This document shows positions 42,061 to 51,016 of a stretch of 64,000 nt of DNA, piece by piece; position 1 is the stretch's first letter; every line of letters starts with the position of its first letter. Made by a program: the position numbers and the translations under genes. Source of the stretch: Burkholderia sp. NRF60-BP8 (GTDB taxonomy: Bacteria > Pseudomonadota > Gammaproteobacteria > Burkholderiales > Burkholderiaceae); the NCBI RefSeq assembly GCF_001522585.2, contig NZ_CP013373.1, forward strand, positions 1 through 64,000, written 5' to 3'. The notes below the pieces were generated by a model that made no database searches, had not been told where the DNA came from, and saw only the letters and a program-made list of their open reading frames with translations.

Positions 42061-42834
42061 CTACGGCGTAGCGTCGATCGACGACTGCCATTCGACGCCA
42101 GCGCCGAAGTCGTTGATCGTCGAATAATCGAGCTTCGTCCGACCGGGCAGCGCCGGCAACGGGGCGTCCAGCGGGAAAACGTGCGATTGCCCGGGCGCCA
42201 CCATCGCACCGTCGACGGTCCCGTACGTGCGGCCGCCGTGGGCGACGCGCGCCGACAACACGGTGACGTTGAACGGCGACGCATTCGTTGCGCGCAACGC
42301 ATGCCCGTCGCCGCCCGGCGCGGGTACCACCGACCATTTCAACTGCTTCGCCGCGGCGACGGCGCCGTCCGCATCGAGGCCGACCGGCCGGAAAAACAGC
42401 TTGATACGCGTACGAAACGCAAGCTGTAGCGCCGTCGTCGTACTCGACTCGTCGACTTTCGGTGGAATGTCCAGCACATTGAGCCAGAACACCGATTCGC
42501 GATCCTGCGGGAGCGGATCGCCGGTATAGACGATCCGCAGGGTCTGGCCTTTGCCGGGATCGATCCGGGAAATCGGCGGCATCATCACGAACGGCACCGT
42601 GGCGGTGCCGGGGCGCGAGTGCACGTCCCCGTCGTCGAGCCAGGCCTGCACGAGCGAGGGCAGTGTTCCGTTGTTGTCGATCTTGACGGTAATTTCACGG
42701 TCGCCCGCGGGATAGATCACGCGCGTACCGGAAATGACGACGCTCGCCGCCGCTTGCTGCGTCATGCACGCGAGCATCGCGCAGAGGCACGGCATGAGCC
42801 GACGGGACAGAAGGGATAAGAATCGGGTCATCAT
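42061..42834 (-). CDS. Periplasmic fimbrial chaperone
   Basis: A 257-residue PapD-like chaperone. The signal peptide (residues 1-29) is followed by two Ig-like domains. Family marks are visible: GTRVIYPAGDREITVKIDNN, the IDPGKGQTLRIVY arginine region, SVFWLNVLDIPP and the RTRIKLFFRP strand. It binds pilins in the periplasm and hands them to the usher. I chose the first of two adjacent ATG codons at 42834, upstream of MTRFLSLLSRR. The following usher gene lies 95 bases further. Confidence 0.9.
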   Translation of the reverse strand: MMTRFLSLLSRRLMPCLCAMLACMTQQAAASVVISGTRVIYPAGDREITVKIDNNGTLPSLVQAWLDDGDVHSRPGTATVPFVMMPPISRIDPGKGQTLRIVYTGDPLPQDRESVFWLNVLDIPPKVDESSTTTALQLAFRTRIKLFFRPVGLDADGAVAAAKQLKWSVVPAPGGDGHALRATNASPFNVTVLSARVAHGGRTYGTVDGAMVAPGQSHVFPLDAPLPALPGRTKLDYSTINDFGAGVEWQSSIDATP

Positions 42835-42928
42835 GTGATGCGATGGGCCGCAAGCGCCGGCATACGGCGCTTCGTGACGATGCGCGGCCGGACGAGAAGC
42901 GCGCATGGCGCGACTGGTCGATACGAAG

Positions 42929-42966
42929 CGTCGGGCGGGCGGATACGATACGCCGTCCGCCCGACG
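42929..42966 (-). other. Hairpin between pilin and chaperone genes
   Basis: On the minus strand CGTCGGGCGG pairs with CCGCCCGACG over an 18-base loop. There is no T tract. Such stems after a major pilin gene commonly stabilise its mRNA or reduce transcription of downstream genes. That role is an inference. Confidence 0.5.
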
Positions 42967-42975
42967 GACTGACGC

Positions 42976-43521
42976 TTAGAGGTAGTCGATCGAATAGGTG
43001 ACCGACGTGTTCACGCTACCGGCGGTTGCAGCGGCCGTCGCGTAGTACTGCGCACCGTAGACGAGCGTGGCGCTGTTGTTCGTGAGCGCCACCGAGCCGC
43101 CGTTGCGCTGGCTGATGTCGCCGGCCTTCAATGCCTTGCCGTCGATGTCGAGCAGCTGCACCGCGACGTTCGTTGCCGCATTGACGTTCGCGCGGTTGGC
43201 CAGCGTGCCGTCGTTGGTGTTCACGGTGGGGCCGGCTTCGAAGAATGCGCGAACCGATTTGCCGTCCGCGTTCGTGCAGTCGCTGAGCGCGATCGTGAAA
43301 TTCGTCGCGCCGGTCGTCGCGCCCTTCGACGCCAGCGAACTCGCGCCCACGCTCGGCAATTGCACGGTGCCGTTCTGGTTCGCGCCGTTGACCTTGACCG
43401 TGCAGGTCGCGCCTGACAGCGAACCCGTGAAGGTCACGGTACCGTCGTACGCGTGCGCGGCGGTCGGCGCCAAGGCGATCGTGGCCACCGTTGCGGCAGC
43501 TACGCTAAGTTGCTTGATCAT
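42976..43521 (-). CDS. Major fimbrial subunit (type 1 pilin-like)
   Basis: A 181-residue pilin. A signal peptide (residues 1-24, ending AHA) is followed by DGTVTFTGSLSGATCTVKVN, the usual first strand with the first cysteine of the pilin disulfide. The second cysteine is in ALSDCTNADGK. The end VNTSVTYSIDYL carries the conserved penultimate tyrosine. Gene order exporter - peptides - pilin - chaperone - usher - adhesin is kept on one strand. The 196 bases before it are AT-rich and probably hold its own promoter. Confidence 0.92.
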   Translation of the reverse strand: MIKQLSVAAATVATIALAPTAAHAYDGTVTFTGSLSGATCTVKVNGANQNGTVQLPSVGASSLASKGATTGATNFTIALSDCTNADGKSVRAFFEAGPTVNTNDGTLANRANVNAATNVAVQLLDIDGKALKAGDISQRNGGSVALTNNSATLVYGAQYYATAAATAGSVNTSVTYSIDYL

Positions 43522-43717
43522 CGTTTGACTTCCTTTTGAATGACTGATTGAAAACTCGATTCGTGCTGCTGTGGACGAACCGACTCGATTTCACTCTGAA
43601 TGGCTAAATTTCGCCATCGCAATTCGTCCATAAATCTCGATCACGGCCCTGCGCAATCTCGAAAATATAGGATGACGAATGACTGCATCGATGCGAGGTC
43701 CCGTTCCGATGGGACGC

Positions 43718-43957
43718 TTACCGCCCGCCGTTGCGGATCAGCGACCAGCCGGTGACCGCAACCGCAATGCCGACGGCGGCGACGAATTTCCCGATTGCCT
43801 CCACCGCGCCGATCTGTTGATTGTCGGCCGGAAACGGATTGACCCAGGGTTCGGAAGGCTTGCTCGGCCGCACCAGATTGTTGATCCAGTCCAGCACCGT
43901 GCTGGTCGACAGGCCGCCCGAGACGGCCCTGCATTCCACGTCGTTCAAGATACGCAT
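43718..43957 (-). CDS. Double-glycine leader peptide (bacteriocin/microcin-like)
   Basis: A 79-residue peptide whose first 15 residues (MRILNDVECRAVSGG) form a double-glycine leader, as in colicin V. The leader is cleaved by C39 peptidases during export. The core of about 64 residues has a Pro-rich part (RPSKPSEPWVNPFP) and a hydrophobic end (KFVAAVGIAVAVTGW), compatible with membrane activity. The C39 ABC transporter with HlyD and TolC partners lies upstream on the same strand. No immunity gene is obvious next to it. It could be a bacteriocin or a signalling or effector peptide; the leader is firm, the role inferred. Confidence 0.75.
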   Translation of the reverse strand: MRILNDVECRAVSGGLSTSTVLDWINNLVRPSKPSEPWVNPFPADNQQIGAVEAIGKFVAAVGIAVAVTGWSLIRNGGR

Positions 43958-44067
43958 GATTTACCGTCCGATTGAAGGTGTACATGTTGGATGCCGCGCC
44001 GTCGTGCGTGACGCGGAGCTGCGGATGCCGACACGCGCTCGGAACGTCGAATCCCGAGCACGGCCGA

Positions 44068-44382
44068 TCACTTCGGCGTCGGCGCCAGCCAGTCGAAGAC
44101 GTTCTCCATCAGCGTATTGAAGACCTTGAGTGTCTGCGGAGCATCGTTGACCAGCCCGTAGACCGCGCCGCTGACGACGCCATACACGGCGCCGACGACC
44201 ATGCCCGCCGCTCCGCTGATGAGGCCCACGCCGAGCAGCCCGCCCTGTGCGCCACCGACCACGGCGCCCTTGGCCGTGCCGCTGATGATGCCGGCCATCC
44301 CGCCCAGCACCGACGCACCGAGCCGGCTCATGACACCCCCGCCGCTCACTTCGTTGATTTCCATCATCGTCAATTCACGCAT
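44068..44382 (-). CDS. Double-glycine leader peptide, glycine-zipper core
   Basis: A 104-residue peptide. The leader MRELTMMEINEVSGG is very close to that of colicin V. The core is a long Gly/Ala-rich segment (GASVLGGMAGIISGTAKGAV and GGAQGGLLGVGLISGAAGMV) that can insert in membranes. An amphipathic end (LMENVFDWLAPTPK) follows. This is the look of class II microcins such as colicin V. I chose ATG at 44382; the longer open frame lacks the leader in the right place. It is 103 bases after the exporter gene and shares its strand. Confidence 0.82.
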   Translation of the reverse strand: MRELTMMEINEVSGGGVMSRLGASVLGGMAGIISGTAKGAVVGGAQGGLLGVGLISGAAGMVVGAVYGVVSGAVYGLVNDAPQTLKVFNTLMENVFDWLAPTPK

Positions 44383-44485
44383 TGACGTTCTCCTTGCAGT
44401 TACGTGTTGCCGATCGTGATGGCCGGATCGGCGTCGGCCGGCCCGCCGCGCATCGCGCGACGAGGATTCCGTGGTCACCGCGCCG

Positions 44486-46624
44486 TCATACGGCCAGTGC
44501 GCCGCACTCCAGCGCCCGCGCGCGGCCCTGCACGAGCTCGACGATCCGGTCCGCGCTGCGAATGGTTTCCGGCCGATGCGCGATGATGATCCGCGTCACG
44601 TTCATCGCCCGCACCGCGTCGTTGATCAGGCGTTCGCGCTCGACGTCGAGATGGCTCGTCGCCTCGTCGAGCACCAGGATCGCCGGCTTCCGGTAGAACG
44701 CGCGTGCGAGCAGCACGCGCTGGCACTGGCCGCCCGACAGCGACGAGCCCATGTCGCCGACGAGACTCTGGTAACCCATCGGCATCGCGACGATGTCGTC
44801 GTGGATCTGCGCGAGCCGCGCGACTTCCTCGACGCGCGCGTGGTCCGGCTGCGGATCGAAGAAGCAGATGTTGTCGGCGATCGAACCGGCGAACAGGATG
44901 TCGTCCTGCATCACGCAGCCGATCAGGTCGCGATACGGCTGCAGGCCGAATTTGCGGATGTCGACGCCGCCGATGCACACGCTGCCCTGCTCGGGCGCAA
45001 GCAGGCCGAGCATCAGCTTCGCCATCGTCGTCTTGCCGTGGCCCGACGGGCCGACGAGCGCGATCGATTCGCCGGGCGCCACCGAAAACGAACAGTCCTC
45101 GAGCACCCACGGTTCGGTTTCCCCGTAGCGGAAGCTCACGCCGCGCACGTCGATCGCCGGCGGGCCGGCATCGTCCGTCGCCCTCGAGGCATGCGCGATC
45201 TTCGCCTCCATGTCGCCCTCGACATCGGTCAGCACGATGTCGGCGAGGCGCTCGCCGTGCAGGCGCAGCATCCGGAAATCGATGATCGTGCCGATCAGCG
45301 CCGCGCCGCGCGACATGAACTGGTCGGCGAAGCTCACGTATGCGACGAGCATGCCGGCCGAGAACTGCCCGTCGAGCACGTGCTTCGCCGCAAGCCACAC
45401 GAGCACCACGCGGCCGGCGCCCGAGATCACGCCCTGCAGCGTCGAGAAGCCGATCGACAGGCGCTGGATCGCCACGTTCTTGTTGGCGGTCTCGACGATC
45501 GCGTTCGCGTAGGCCGCGACGCGCGCGTCCTGCTGGTTCGCGAGCTTGACCGCCTGCACGCCGCGGATCGATTCGAGCAGGTTCGACTGCGCGCGCGCCG
45601 CGTAGACGATGTGTTCCTCGTTCGCCTGCCGGAACGGTCGGTACGACACCCAGCGAATCAGGCCGTAGACGGCGAACAGCCCGAGCACGAGCCATGTCAG
45701 CACGGGGCTGTAGACGAACAGCATGCCGAGCGTGACGACGGCCATCACGCCGTCGAGCAGCGCGCCGATGAACTGGGTGGTCAGCGTGCTCTGGATCGTG
45801 CCGATCGAACCGAAGCGCGATACGACGTCGCCGATGTGCCGTTGCTCGAAGTACGCGAGCGGTAGCCGGAACAGATGCGAGCAGACGTTCGCGGTCCATT
45901 GCACGCCGAGCAGGCTCGAGAACCACGTGACGACCCACGAGCGCAGCGCGGACACGGCGTTCTGGAACAGCACGACGAGCAGGAAGCCGATTCCGAGCAG
46001 GGTCAGCAGATCGGCGTCGGCCGACACCAGCACCTGATCCATCACCCACTGCATGTAGAACGGCGTGACGATGCCGAACACCTCGAGCGCGGCCGACAGC
46101 AGCAAGACCTGGACCAGCGTCGTGCGAATGCCGGTCACGTTGCCGATCAGCCGCGTCATCGAGATCGATTCGCGCGCTTGCGCGCGCTTGAACGACGGCG
46201 ACGGCAGCAGTTCCAGCGCCACTCCGGTGAAATGAGCGGACACCTCCGACATCGGCACGTCGCAGCGGCCGCGCGCCGGATCGTGAATCGTGATCTTGCC
46301 GCGCGACACCGACTTCAGCACGACGAAATGGTTCATGTCCCAATGCAGCAGGCACGGGCGCCGCAGCCGGCCGAGCTCGTCGAGCTCGAGTCGGAGCGCA
46401 CGGGAGGCGAGACCCAGCCGATGGGCGATCAGCATGACGTCGCCGAGCGTGGCGCCCTTCAGCGACGGGCTGAAACGGCGGCGCAGGCTGACGAGGTCGA
46501 GATCGTGGCCGAAATAGCTCGCCACCATGCCCACGCAGACGAGCCCGCATTCGGCCGCCTGCGTCTGCAACATGACCGGCAGCCGGCGACGCCAGCCGAA
46601 CTGCAACGCGTCCATCCATTTCAT
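44486..46624 (-). CDS. Peptidase C39 family ABC exporter (CvaB/MchF-like)
   Basis: A 712-residue bacteriocin exporter. The N-terminal C39 peptidase (residues 1-140) has the catalytic cysteine at QAAECGLVC, the histidine at HWDMNHFVVL and the aspartate at IHDPARG, so it looks active. The membrane domain follows (about 160-430). The ATPase domain has LVGPSGHGKTTMAKLMLG, signature SLSGGQCQRVLLARA and Walker B ILVLDEATSHLD. It cleaves double-glycine leaders and exports the cores. It is followed by two matching peptides and preceded by hlyD- and tolC-type genes, so the type I export system is complete. Confidence 0.93.
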   Translation of the reverse strand: MKWMDALQFGWRRRLPVMLQTQAAECGLVCVGMVASYFGHDLDLVSLRRRFSPSLKGATLGDVMLIAHRLGLASRALRLELDELGRLRRPCLLHWDMNHFVVLKSVSRGKITIHDPARGRCDVPMSEVSAHFTGVALELLPSPSFKRAQARESISMTRLIGNVTGIRTTLVQVLLLSAALEVFGIVTPFYMQWVMDQVLVSADADLLTLLGIGFLLVVLFQNAVSALRSWVVTWFSSLLGVQWTANVCSHLFRLPLAYFEQRHIGDVVSRFGSIGTIQSTLTTQFIGALLDGVMAVVTLGMLFVYSPVLTWLVLGLFAVYGLIRWVSYRPFRQANEEHIVYAARAQSNLLESIRGVQAVKLANQQDARVAAYANAIVETANKNVAIQRLSIGFSTLQGVISGAGRVVLVWLAAKHVLDGQFSAGMLVAYVSFADQFMSRGAALIGTIIDFRMLRLHGERLADIVLTDVEGDMEAKIAHASRATDDAGPPAIDVRGVSFRYGETEPWVLEDCSFSVAPGESIALVGPSGHGKTTMAKLMLGLLAPEQGSVCIGGVDIRKFGLQPYRDLIGCVMQDDILFAGSIADNICFFDPQPDHARVEEVARLAQIHDDIVAMPMGYQSLVGDMGSSLSGGQCQRVLLARAFYRKPAILVLDEATSHLDVERERLINDAVRAMNVTRIIIAHRPETIRSADRIVELVQGRARALECGALAV

Positions 46625-46666
46625 CGTTTTATTGGCTCCATGACGTATGCATGCACGCAGGCGCGA

Positions 46667-47926
46667 TCACGACGATGCGCGCCGGCCGAGCGCGTACAGC
46701 GGTTCGAGCACCCACTCGATCAGCCGCCGCCGGTCGATCAGCACGTCGGCTTCCAGCGCCATGCCCGGACGCAGCGCTTCCGGTTTGCCGTATGCGAGGA
46801 TGTCCTGCCGGTCGAGCGCGACGACGACCCGATAAAGCTGCTCGGGCACGTTCGTCCGGCCGGTCAGGTTCGCGACCTCCTGCGGCGTGAGCGCGGTGCG
46901 CGACACCTCGGTCACGCGCCCGAACTGCTGCCCGAACTTCTGAAACGGGTATGCCTCGTAGCGCAGCACGACGCGTGCGCCGGCGCGCACGAAGCCGATG
47001 GCGCGGCTCGGCACCATCAGTTGCGCTTCGAGCTGCGCGCCTTGCGGCAGCAGCGACACGACCGTCTGCCCGGCGCCGACGAGCTGCCCCGGCTTCGCGA
47101 GCAGCGCCGCGACGACGCTCGCCTGCGGCGCGCGCAGGATCACCGCGCGACGCGCCTCGTTTTCGGCGATCGATTGGTCGAGCTCCGCGAGCTTGCGCTC
47201 GATGTCGTTCTGCCGATTGCGCGTGTTGAGCGGCAATTCGCGCAGCTGCTGACGAATCCGGTCGAGTTGCTGGTCGACGTCGAGCCGCTGGCGCGCGAGA
47301 TCCTGAAGGCGCGTCTGCGCGTCGAGCAACACGCCTTCCTGCTGTTCCACCTGGCTGTTCGACACGTAGCCTTCCTCGCGCATCGCCTGCAGCTTGTCGA
47401 GCTGCCGACGCGACAGTTCCGCCTGGCGCGTGCGCTGGATCTTCTGCTGTGCGATCTGCGCAAGCTGGTCGTTCAGCGCTGCCGCCTGCACGCGCAGGCC
47501 GCGCCGCGCCTCGTCGCTCAACTGCGTCTGCCCGGCGAGATCGGTCTGCAGCCGTTCGCGCTGGAATTTCAATTGCCGCGCGACCATCTCGCGCGTCGCG
47601 CCGAGCTGTGTCGCGATCTCGCCCGATACGGCCATCAGCTCCGCGCCCGCGGCGACCGTTTGCCCTTCGCGCACGCGCGTGTCGATCACGGTTCCCGCGA
47701 GCGGCGGCGCCACGGTCAGCAACCCTTTCGCGGGCAGCAACTGGCCGACGACCCGTTCGCGCTTCGTATAGGTGCCGAACGTGAGGAACACGACGATCGC
47801 GAGCGTGAGCGCCGACACGATGCCGATCGTCAGCCATCGATAGGGCGGCGAATACAGCGCAACGGTGCCCATCAGCTTGTGCTTGGTCGCATCGAGCGCT
47901 TCCTGGCGGAACAGGGAGTCGGTCAT
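46667..47926 (-). CDS. HlyD-family periplasmic adaptor (CvaA-like)
   Basis: A 419-residue membrane fusion protein. One N-terminal membrane helix (PYRWLTIGIVSALTLAIVVF) is followed by a first lipoyl half (LTVAPPLAGTVIDTRVREGQ). Then come a long coiled coil (about 120-275, with LQDLARQRLDVDQQLDRIR) and the second lipoyl half and beta-barrel (VVAALLAKPGQLVGAGQTVV). It bridges the ABC exporter to TolC. I chose ATG at 47926 (MTDSLFRQEALDATK), which lies 40 bases downstream of the tolC-like stop. Confidence 0.92.
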   Translation of the reverse strand: MTDSLFRQEALDATKHKLMGTVALYSPPYRWLTIGIVSALTLAIVVFLTFGTYTKRERVVGQLLPAKGLLTVAPPLAGTVIDTRVREGQTVAAGAELMAVSGEIATQLGATREMVARQLKFQRERLQTDLAGQTQLSDEARRGLRVQAAALNDQLAQIAQQKIQRTRQAELSRRQLDKLQAMREEGYVSNSQVEQQEGVLLDAQTRLQDLARQRLDVDQQLDRIRQQLRELPLNTRNRQNDIERKLAELDQSIAENEARRAVILRAPQASVVAALLAKPGQLVGAGQTVVSLLPQGAQLEAQLMVPSRAIGFVRAGARVVLRYEAYPFQKFGQQFGRVTEVSRTALTPQEVANLTGRTNVPEQLYRVVVALDRQDILAYGKPEALRPGMALEADVLIDRRRLIEWVLEPLYALGRRASS

Positions 47927-47966
47927 GAGTGTTCGCGGAAAAAGGACGGGACAGGCGCGCGGCGCG

Positions 47967-49304
47967 TCATGGCGAACCCGGCGCTGCGCACGAGAGGGCG
48001 GCCACGTCGTGGTCGCCGAGCGTACCGATGGCGGCGGATAGCTGGAGCCGCGCGCGCAGGTAGCGGTAGCGCGTGTCGGCAAGATCGCGGATCGCCTCGA
48101 AGTAGCGCTGCTGCGCATTCAGCTCGTCGATCTGCGTGCGCAGCCCGACTTCACGGCCGAGGCTCGTCGATTTCACCTTGCTGTCGGCCGATGCGAGCGC
48201 ACGCTCCTGCGCGCGGATCAGCGCGAGGCCGTTGGTGATGCCGAGATACGCGCTGCGCGCGCGTTCGCGCGCCTTGCGGCGTGCATCCTCGAGCGCGTCG
48301 CGCGCCTGGTTGCGGCGGCGATAGGCTTCACGGCTCGCCGACAGCGGGCCGCCGCCGGCGAACAGCGGAATCGTGATCGTCACGCCGATCACCGACGAAC
48401 GGGTTTTCGACGTCGTGCCGAAGATGTTGTCCAGCACGTTCTCGTCGGCGCCGCGGCTCCAGTTGGTGCCGTAGCTCGCCTGCAGGTTCACGACGGGCAG
48501 ATTCGCGCCGGTCGCGGCAACGATGTCGGCGCGCGACTGCTCGAGCTGCTTTTCAGCCAGGCGCACGTCGACGCTGTCGCGCGCGGCTTCGTCCATCGCG
48601 ACCGGCAGGTCGACGGGCGCCGCGGGCGGCACGCACTGCCATGCGATCGGCGCGATGTCGTCCGCGGGCAGCCCCGTCAGCCGGCGCAGTGTGCCGCCCG
48701 CGATTTCCAGATCCGTTTGCGCGCCGACCTTGCGCGCGAGCGCGTCATCGAGATTGGCCCGCGCCTCGTCGACGTCGGTCCGCGTGCCGTCGCCGATGCG
48801 CAGCGCGGCCTGCGCCTGGTCGAACTGCCGCTGGAACGCCTGCCGAGCGGAATCGGCCGCCTGCAGTACCTCGCGTGCATACAGCACGTCGAAATACGCG
48901 TTGGAGACGTCCGTGATGAGGGTCTGCCGGGCCTTTTCGTACTCGATGTCGGCCTGGTCGGCGAGTGCGCCGCCCCGTTTGAAGTCGGCGATACGCGCCA
49001 TATCGAAGATCGGCTGCGTGATCGTCGCCGACGCGCTATGGCGACGCACCGCGGCCGCATACGTCGCCGTCGGCTGATCCTGCTTCGTGTAGTTGCCGTC
49101 GATCTGCGCGCGCGGCAGCAGGCCTGCCAGCCCCTGCCACCGCTTCTCGCGGCCGGCGAGCCGTGCTTCGCGCGCCGCGGCGATGCCCGAGTCGAATCCC
49201 CTCGCAGCATTGACCGCGTCGAGCAAGTCGGCCGCGTGCGCCGGCCAAGCGGCGGCCAGCCAGCCCAAAACGGCGATTCGCCGGAAACATCGTGTCGATA
49301 TCAT
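47967..49304 (-). CDS. TolC-family outer-membrane efflux protein
   Basis: A 445-residue TolC-type channel. The signal peptide (residues 1-24, ending AHA) is followed by two repeats of the OEP domain, with helices such as AYFDVLYAREVLQAADSARQ and the conserved GTRTDVDEARANLDDAL. It provides the outer-membrane exit for the peptides. I chose ATG at 49304 (MISTRCFRRIAVLGW), which precedes the signal peptide directly. It is the first gene of the exporter operon (tolC-hlyD-C39 ABC). Confidence 0.92.
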   Translation of the reverse strand: MISTRCFRRIAVLGWLAAAWPAHAADLLDAVNAARGFDSGIAAAREARLAGREKRWQGLAGLLPRAQIDGNYTKQDQPTATYAAAVRRHSASATITQPIFDMARIADFKRGGALADQADIEYEKARQTLITDVSNAYFDVLYAREVLQAADSARQAFQRQFDQAQAALRIGDGTRTDVDEARANLDDALARKVGAQTDLEIAGGTLRRLTGLPADDIAPIAWQCVPPAAPVDLPVAMDEAARDSVDVRLAEKQLEQSRADIVAATGANLPVVNLQASYGTNWSRGADENVLDNIFGTTSKTRSSVIGVTITIPLFAGGGPLSASREAYRRRNQARDALEDARRKARERARSAYLGITNGLALIRAQERALASADSKVKSTSLGREVGLRTQIDELNAQQRYFEAIRDLADTRYRYLRARLQLSAAIGTLGDHDVAALSCAAPGSP

Positions 49305-49505
49305 GTGCGTCAGTACCTGACGGCCGTCGGGCCGCCGTGACACGACGGGCGTCGCGTCTGGAAAACGCTGAATTCTTCAGCAACGCATGACGGCGAGATA
49401 TCGTATTACGTCCATTTTGGCGTCGGTCGGCGCGCAACGGCGCAGTGAACCGCGCGCTTGTGCGACGACGATCGCGACCCGCCCGCAGCTTGTCGCGGCA
49501 GGACG

Positions 49506-49541
49506 AAAAAAAGCACGGTCGGCGCAGTGCGCCGGCCGTGC
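49506..49541 (-). terminator. Porin gene terminator
   Basis: On the minus strand a 14-base perfect or nearly perfect stem (plus-strand arms 49513-49526 and 49528-49541) runs into a T7 tract. It lies 65 bases past the porin stop and separates the porin from tolC. Confidence 0.9.
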
Positions 49542-49606
49542 CCGCATGGAGATTCCCGAAAGAGAGACGGGCGGAGCACGATGGCCCCGCCCGGGCGAAA
49601 CGCCGG

Positions 49607-50734
49607 TCAGAAGCGCGTCCGGATGCCCGACGTCAGTTCGAGCTGGTTCTTCGCGCCGAACGTCGACGCCGCCGTGTAGCCGCCATGCAGCTTCATGTAG
49701 TCGCCGGCCAGGTACACCTCGGTGCGCTTGCTCAGGTGATAGAACACCGACCCGTAGATCGTCTCCTTGAAGCCGTTGGCGACGCCGTTGGTCAGGCTGA
49801 ATGCGCCGAGGTTCGCGTTCGGCGTGAAGCCGTCCGCGTTGTTCGCGGCGTTCTTGATGCGCATCTGCTGGTAGCCGAGCTCGTAGTCGAGCGCGCCCTT
49901 CGGCGCGATCTTCATCGACACCGTCCACGCATCGTCGTGGCGCTGGCCGAGCGCGCCCTGGTCGCCGTTGTAGCGGAAGTAGCCGGCATTCAGGCGCACG
50001 ATGTCGAACGTGTAGTTGCCGCCGACCGAGAACGTCTGGTTCCGGAAGCCGCCGTGGTTCACGTGGCTGTAGAAGCCCGACACGTTGAACGGGCCGCCGT
50101 TGTAGCCGAGCGCGAGCTGGTACGCGGAGCCGGTCGCGAACTGCGTCGAGTTGCTGAACTGGTAGCCGGCGCTCGCGAAGATGCCGTTGGCGAACAGCTT
50201 CTTCCACGCGATGCCGTTGTTGTAGCGCGTGCCGGTCGGGCCGGCCGCGTAGAAGATCATCTGCTTGAAGTTGTTCGAGTTGGTCCAGCCGCCTTCCTCG
50301 GTCGACAGCCTGGCGGAGCCGTACGGGTCGCCGTAGATCGCCGCCGCGTCGCGCGCGATCGTGTTCTGGAAGCCGGCCGTCAGCTTGCCGAAGCGCTCGT
50401 CCTCGACGCCGACCCACGCGTCGCGGTCGAAGATCTGGCCTTCGTCCTCCATCTGGCCGTTCGCGACCACGAATTCGCTTTCGAGGCGGAAGATGATCTT
50501 CGTGCCGCCGCCGATGTCTTCGGCGCCGCGCAGGCCCCAGCGGCTGCCGCTGAACCACGGCTCGCCTTCGTTGCCCATGCCGATCACGTGCTTGCCGTTC
50601 GCGTCGGCGTGGGTCCGGTAGGTCGGAAAGCTCAGGTCCATCAGGCCGTAGAGCTGCACGCTCGACTGCGCATGCGCGTGGCCGGCGCACAGGCCTGCCG
50701 CCGCGATGGAAAGGGCCAGGGTTTTTCGTTTCAA
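49607..50734 (-). CDS. Gram-negative general porin
   Basis: A 375-residue 16-strand porin of the OmpC/Opc type. The signal peptide (KRKTLALSIAAAGLCAGHAHA) is followed by QSSVQLYGLMDLS, then SGSRWGLRGAEDIGGGTKII and FDRDAWVGVEDERFGKLTAG. It ends SGIRTRF with the terminal phenylalanine for outer-membrane insertion. I chose the TTG at 50734, because GGAGGAGA stands properly before it and no ATG does. It is downstream of the two-component system; substrate is unknown, though context suggests the ABC importer's ligand. Confidence 0.93.
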   Translation of the reverse strand: MKRKTLALSIAAAGLCAGHAHAQSSVQLYGLMDLSFPTYRTHADANGKHVIGMGNEGEPWFSGSRWGLRGAEDIGGGTKIIFRLESEFVVANGQMEDEGQIFDRDAWVGVEDERFGKLTAGFQNTIARDAAAIYGDPYGSARLSTEEGGWTNSNNFKQMIFYAAGPTGTRYNNGIAWKKLFANGIFASAGYQFSNSTQFATGSAYQLALGYNGGPFNVSGFYSHVNHGGFRNQTFSVGGNYTFDIVRLNAGYFRYNGDQGALGQRHDDAWTVSMKIAPKGALDYELGYQQMRIKNAANNADGFTPNANLGAFSLTNGVANGFKETIYGSVFYHLSKRTEVYLAGDYMKLHGGYTAASTFGAKNQLELTSGIRTRF

Positions 50735-51016
50735 GATCGTCTCCTCCGAGCTGCCGTATTGAAATCCGGTCGTTGGCAGTACGTAATGTATGCCGACTCT
50801 TGCCGGCCACAGCGAGAGGGCCGACGCGTAGCATCGTAGAGGGTGCAATCCTTCACGACGCTTTCCCCGACGCAAGAATCGGATCGGTGAAAACACCGAA
50901 CGCGCAATCATCCCGGATCGGGAAGGCGTGCGGAAGCGACGCCGCCCGACGCTCGGCAGGTCTGGACAACGATTCGTGCTACGAATCGACATGAGCGCGT
51001 GCGGAAGCGAGGCGCG

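Noticed and set aside
39098..42127. 1009-residue plus-strand frame across the usher
   Set aside because: Antisense shadow; the usher on the minus strand explains the sequence.
45875..48238. 787-residue plus-strand frame across exporter and hlyD
   Set aside because: It crosses two real genes on the opposite strand and has antisense composition.
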